Positions 17,603 through 21,199 of a DNA stretch of 21,199 bases are shown here, piece after piece (position 1 is the stretch's first letter; every line of letters starts with the position of its first letter). The stretch lies in assembly GCF_000003605.2 (NCBI RefSeq), contig NW_003105619.1, positions 1 to 21,199 on the forward strand, in the 5' to 3' direction. The notes under the pieces were generated by a model. It ran no database searches. It worked only from the letters and a program-made list of their open reading frames with translations, and was not told the origin of the DNA. The stretch is from Saccoglossus kowalevskii. Taxonomy: Eukaryota; Hemichordata; Enteropneusta; Harrimaniidae. The position numbers were made by a program, and so were the translations under genes.

Positions 17603-18472
17603 AATGGTAATTTTTATGAAATCATTAAATCCACGAACAGTAACATAAACTACAAGGTCAAGATGTCAAATGGTTTAACTCGGGGGTTTTCAGTCCACAT
17701 GTAGTGTGAAACAGGGTTGTAATATCTCACCCACATTTTTTAACATATTCATCAATGATCTTCCAGGTCATTTTGGTAAAAGTGGTGATACACCAATCAT
17801 GATTGGTGATAAACCCTTAAACTCTATTTTATATGCAGACGATCCTGTTTTGTTTTCACAGACTGCAGAGGGTTCACAAAATTGTCTGAATAAATTAGCA
17901 GACTATTGTAAAACCTGGAATCTTGATGTGAATGTTAAGAAAACCAAAGTGATGATATTCAACACAAGTAACAGAGTACTGAAAAAACAAATTTTTATTA
18001 TAGATGGTAAAAACATACCAGTCAAGTTCTGTTATTTGGGTATGATATTCAATCCGAATGGAAAATTTAATACAAACCATTGTATGCTAAAAAATAAATC
18101 AATGAAGGCATTATTTGCCATAAGACAAACTATACCGAGTCGTAAAATGATTTCAACTTCATTGTGTTTAAAATTACTTGGGCGGGTGAACTTACAAATT
18201 ACACAAATAACCTAGAGCAAGTTTGTAATAATTATTATCGTTTTATTCTTGGTGTTAGTAAATTTACACCATCAGTTGGTATAAGGGATGAACTAGGTAG
18301 ATTACCAGTAAGAATAAATGCAATGGTTTCAAAGGTTAAATACTGGCACAGAATAAATTTGCTTCCTGAAAATCACATATTAAAATGTGCATTAAAGGAA
18401 ATACAAAATAATTTTTGGCGAAAAAAAAAATGTCTAAAATAAAGGAAACTTACAAGATCAACAATATTAATC

Positions 18473-18517
18473 AACTAACCACAGTCACTCTACTAGTAGA
18501 GTGACTGTGAACTAACC
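18473..18517. repeat. Perfect 30-bp palindrome between 8-bp direct repeats
   Basis: cacagtcactctact (18480-18494) is followed with no spacer by its exact reverse complement (18495-18509). The block is flanked by aactaacc at 18473-18480 and again at 18510-18517. It sits inside the second LINE. If one direct repeat plus the palindrome is taken out, the LINE frame reads on across the site. It therefore looks like a tiny insertion with an 8-bp target duplication, as in hAT elements (inference). Confidence 0.8.
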
Positions 18518-18738
18518 AATGTTGTAAAAATTTGCTATTTTGTAAAAGTTAAATATGTAACTGTGGTCTAGAAGAACCTTGCTGCTGTTTAATAAATTTT
18601 TCAAAGATTTTCTAATTTTTCTTTTGTTGAATTTCAGTGTATTTTAATTTTAGTGTTTTAGTGTGTCTTATTTTATTTGTCTTTTGTAATCATTTGTTAC
18701 CTTACTAAACCCACAGATGGTTAGGTTGCGTAATAAAG

Positions 18739-18763
18739 TTATTATTATTATTATTATTATTAT
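18739..18763 (+). repeat. (TTA)n tail of the second LINE
   Basis: About eight TTA repeats mark the 3' end of the retrotransposon. On the minus strand they create a false poly-Asn reading frame. Confidence 0.85.
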
Positions 18764-18960
18764 ATGGGGCCGCCATTGGGATAATATTAAGCCAACCGAT
18801 AACAAAATTCGGCCGAATTCGGCGTTTTTGTGTGGAAAAATCCCTTGCATACGAACACCTAATTACACGAAGAACATAGAACACTTTCCTGGGGTATTTG
18901 AAACCGAAATTGTCATCTGACTGTAAGGCCGTCGCTGATTGGCTGCTGAGCTGGAATGAC
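18764..18960. promoter_or_regulatory. GC-richer patch with CCAAT and YY1-like sites (possible promoter)
   Basis: Directly after the LINE tail the base composition rises. The patch has ggccgccattggg (YY1-like GCCGCCAT, and CCAAT on the minus strand), cggccgaattcggc and cgctgattggctgctg (CCAAT on the minus strand, agccaatcag). On the minus strand ATGGCGGCC at 18767-18775 lies in a good start context, but the frame runs into the LINE tail within five codons. No exon is recognised on either strand. It may be a promoter relic of a gene disrupted by the LINE. Confidence 0.25.
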
Positions 18961-20640
18961 AATTTTCAAACATACAGCTTTGATCTATATGATTCATTTA
19001 TAATAAATAACTACTGTTCGTGTGTAACACAAAATGGATGCTTACAGAAATGTATAGAAATTGTGGTTACAATAATTTCCCAGCTGTGTACAACAACCAC
19101 AGTTGGTATGAACATCACACATAGTAGGTTGTTATGACGCATTGTTTTGCCCGGAAACAGGAACGTATGGTTTGACCTTTATGCGTTCATGTGGATGACT
19201 TACGTTTCTAGCTGTATCTAGGACATGCTAATTTTGTGCTAAAAGATCATCTTTTCAAAACAAACAATTTTGCAATACTAGAATCCTATCTTGATCGTGT
19301 ATGTATGGGTTTCGTTCAAACGTAATATATAACGGTACATTTGACATTATGTTACCTTCATGTCATGTTCGACAACAAATCCATGGTGGAATAATAGTTA
19401 GGTTATATTGTCTATGATTAGGCAAAAACAAAACAGAAAACTTGTGCTTCCAGAAAAAAGCTAAAAAAAGAGTGAAGGGTAGGTAGATTTGTTTGCTAAA
19501 CCTATTTGCAACGTATAAGATTTTATGTATAAAGACGTAATATCTTGCCATGACGAAATCAACTAACATAAACAATATAGCCATCCTAGATGATCAAATG
19601 ATCTCATAAACGTTATTGAAGAAATTGGTAACTTGGCTCATTGATTAAAACAAATTTGCATGACATGAAATTTAAACTTTGTGAAAATTTGAGGAGGTAG
19701 CGTTACAAGAAATGCCGATTGTTCTTCTTTGGTCAAACATGTATTACAGAATTTTGTATAGAATGGCGTGTGGGATGTTTTGTGTTGCAGAAAAAATTCT
19801 GTAGGGACCATGTACAATGCATAAAGCAGATGTGGATTGTACTTGAAATATTTTCCTATTGTGGTCAATTCACCATTGCTCCCATGCACAAAGGGATTTA
19901 GCATTATAATGCGAAAATCATAACTAAACATTATGAAAACTAAAAGTTACGACCAAAAAGTGTTAAAGACGTGCAGGGAAAGAAAATAACATTAAACTTG
20001 AATGAAATAACATACAAATAATTGACCGAATTGATGTCCAAAACAGTCGGCAGCAAAGAACATGGTGTTTCGTCACCAAAGACTCGCACTTACTTTCATG
20101 TTTTAGGTTACAATACTCGTTATTGTAAATATCAAGAATACTTATTAATAGTAAGCATAAGTAATGAAGACTATAATTATACAATTCATAATTGTTTAAA
20201 ATTATAAAAGAGCGAACTACAATTACAGATTTTGTTTTGTTTAGGTTATGCTCAATGATAGTCACGTAAATGGCAACGCAATAGCAACATTTACATATAT
20301 CGAGTTAAAACTCGAGTTGAGGTTTTCATAAAATAACATTCACACTAATTACTTCAATAGAAAAATTGTTTTAAAACTATATATTTAAGAAAGCTTATAA
20401 TTTACACTAATTAAATCGATGTTACAGTTAAATGCAAATTGCATTTGGTGACGTGACCGCTAAGTATATTCCACTTTTTTTTAAATGTTTAAATTTCTAA
20501 ACATTATTCATTTTCGCTATAATATATTGTGTTTACATTCAGATTGGGAATCATTAGAATACACAAGTTTAACAAACATCCCTGACAATTTCAGCTACAC
20601 CAGCGATTTTTCTGTTCAAGATTTTCAATGTTACTTGTCT
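18961..20640. other. AT-rich DNA without a supportable feature
   Basis: Open frames of 60-100 codons on both strands (for example 19638-19931 and 19963-20265 on minus) have no recognisable domain or splice context. No repeat stands out by eye. Confidence 0.45.
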
Positions 20641-20956
20641 GATGTAGACATCAGGTCCTGAACTTTTCCCGCAAATTGAAATAACATCTATTCCTGGTAA
20701 CTCTTGACGGGTAGTAGCGGGAGGTGTACTTAAACATACAAGCTGAACATGGTGATATGATGCTTACCGTGACAACTTGTCTATTAAGAACAGTATGCAA
20801 TTATGCAAATTGCTAATGTAACGTTCAGTCCATAATAATTCTGTAGTTTGGCTGACTAACCAAATTTTTCTAACATGCGTGAAACATTCCCTAACAAAGA
20901 CCTAGCATTCTTCATTAATATAGCATATTGGAATATCTCTGGTTCAATGCTAGTGA
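20641..20956 (-). pseudogene. SPR: Decayed partial copy of sepiapterin reductase
   Basis: This stretch aligns end to end with 15851-16176 of the intact SPR gene, roughly codons 90-198, with many substitutions and small indels. Matching blocks include gaaataacat, gtacttaaac, caacttgtct, acgttcagtcc, taataattctg, attaatatagcat, ttggaat and tctctggttcaatg. The NNAG motif has become K-N-A-R, a 2-nt gap lies before the active-site Tyr codon, and an in-frame TAG follows. Tyr and the unusual Arg codon (AGA) of the YxxxR motif are both retained. The parts for the N-terminal Rossmann motif and the C-terminal third are gone or beyond recognition. It has the same orientation as the gene, about 4.2 kb away. 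Both copies lack introns, so tandem duplication and retrocopying cannot be separated here. Confidence 0.88.
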
Positions 20957-21199
20957 GGTTAAAACACAGTTTAAGGTAGCGAGACTATTATTTGTGTTGA
21001 AAATTACGATTTTCACATTTATTTATTAATTGATGAAATGCACTAAAAACTTTCATGTGATAAAGTCAACATAACATAGAATGTCATGTAAGTTGGTTAA
21101 AATGCAGATTTTCTGAAGGGAAGCAAGGCAGCCTCGGTAGTGTTTTCCAAAATCAACAACACAGGTTTAATCTGTGTGCCTATAAGTTTTCAAAGATAA
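20957..21199. other. Right edge: nothing recognised
   Basis: The resemblance to SPR stops at about 20956. The sequence missing upstream of it (codons 1-90) is not found in the remaining bases. Confidence 0.45.

Larger units (their letters stand above)
17603..18763 (+). mobile_element. Second 5'-truncated LINE with YADD motif, broken frame
   Basis: Begins directly after the (ATT)n tail of the preceding LINE, in the same direction. Frames in order: EIIKSTNSN to GFSVHM, stop; shifted to VKQGCNISPTFFNIFIND and ILYADD (YADD at 17832-17843, the RT catalytic motif); then LNKLADYCKTWNLDVNVKKTK and FCYLGMIF. Near 18170-18190 the frame shifts and about 20-25 residues usually present here seem missing. 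It resumes with LEQVCNNYYRFILGVSKFTP and LGRLPVRIN. It ends in a (TTA)n run at 18739-18763. At least two frameshifts make it dead. The family is a jockey/CR1-group LINE different from its left neighbour. Confidence 0.88.

Noticed and set aside
18668-18962. Minus-strand frames with poly-Asn or poly-Ile
   Set aside because: They are translations of the (TTA)n LINE tail plus flank; no family resemblance.

Overview
The window is animal nuclear DNA: AT-rich, intron-bearing, crowded with decayed LINEs, MITE-like elements and satellite-like arrays, with genes recognised by spliced conservation. There are no bacterial operons, tRNAs, rRNAs or CRISPR arrays. The gene set (SIAE, NOP10, SPR) and the L2/CR1-like LINEs fit a marine invertebrate (mollusc, brachiopod, hemichordate or similar). 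The species cannot be fixed from the sequence.

Layout. 1-2590 (+) holds the 3' part of a sialate O-acetylesterase gene (SIAE): an intron to the window edge, then three coding exons ending at a stop at 2588-2590, with poly(A) signals downstream. 2600-4370 has no gene I can support. 4378-5450 is a 1.07-kb element built of ~150-bp tandem units between 12-bp inverted ends, with a 3' hairpin. 5531-5735 is a MITE-like element. 6054-11297 (-) is a complete, easily missed gene, NOP10 (H/ACA snoRNP subunit, 64 aa). Its three small exons are separated by introns of 82 bp and 4967 bp. The large intron carries a LINE relic, a second ~150-bp tandem array ending in a hairpin, and a transposon with ~60-bp inverted ends that retains a helix-turn-helix reading frame. 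11.4-15.6 kb is mostly featureless intergenic DNA. 15635-16444 (-) is an intronless sepiapterin reductase (SPR) gene of 269 aa. Two 5'-truncated LINEs lie head to tail at 16858-18763. 20641-20956 (-) is a decayed partial copy of SPR.

The genes are housekeeping or metabolic and unrelated in pathway: sialic acid de-O-acetylation, snoRNP and telomerase RNP assembly, and tetrahydrobiopterin synthesis. I see no operon-like co-operation. SIAE and NOP10 are convergent; NOP10 and SPR are on the same strand, 4.3 kb apart.

The most interesting points are these. The catalytic Lys of the SPR YxxxK motif is Arg, and the same Arg is kept in the nearby pseudogene. NOP10 has a 5-kb intron full of mobile DNA. 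Two unrelated-looking elements share one architecture: a ~150-bp tandem core plus a 3' GC-rich hairpin. A perfect 30-bp palindrome sits between 8-bp direct repeats inside a LINE. I do not see a new multi-gene system.
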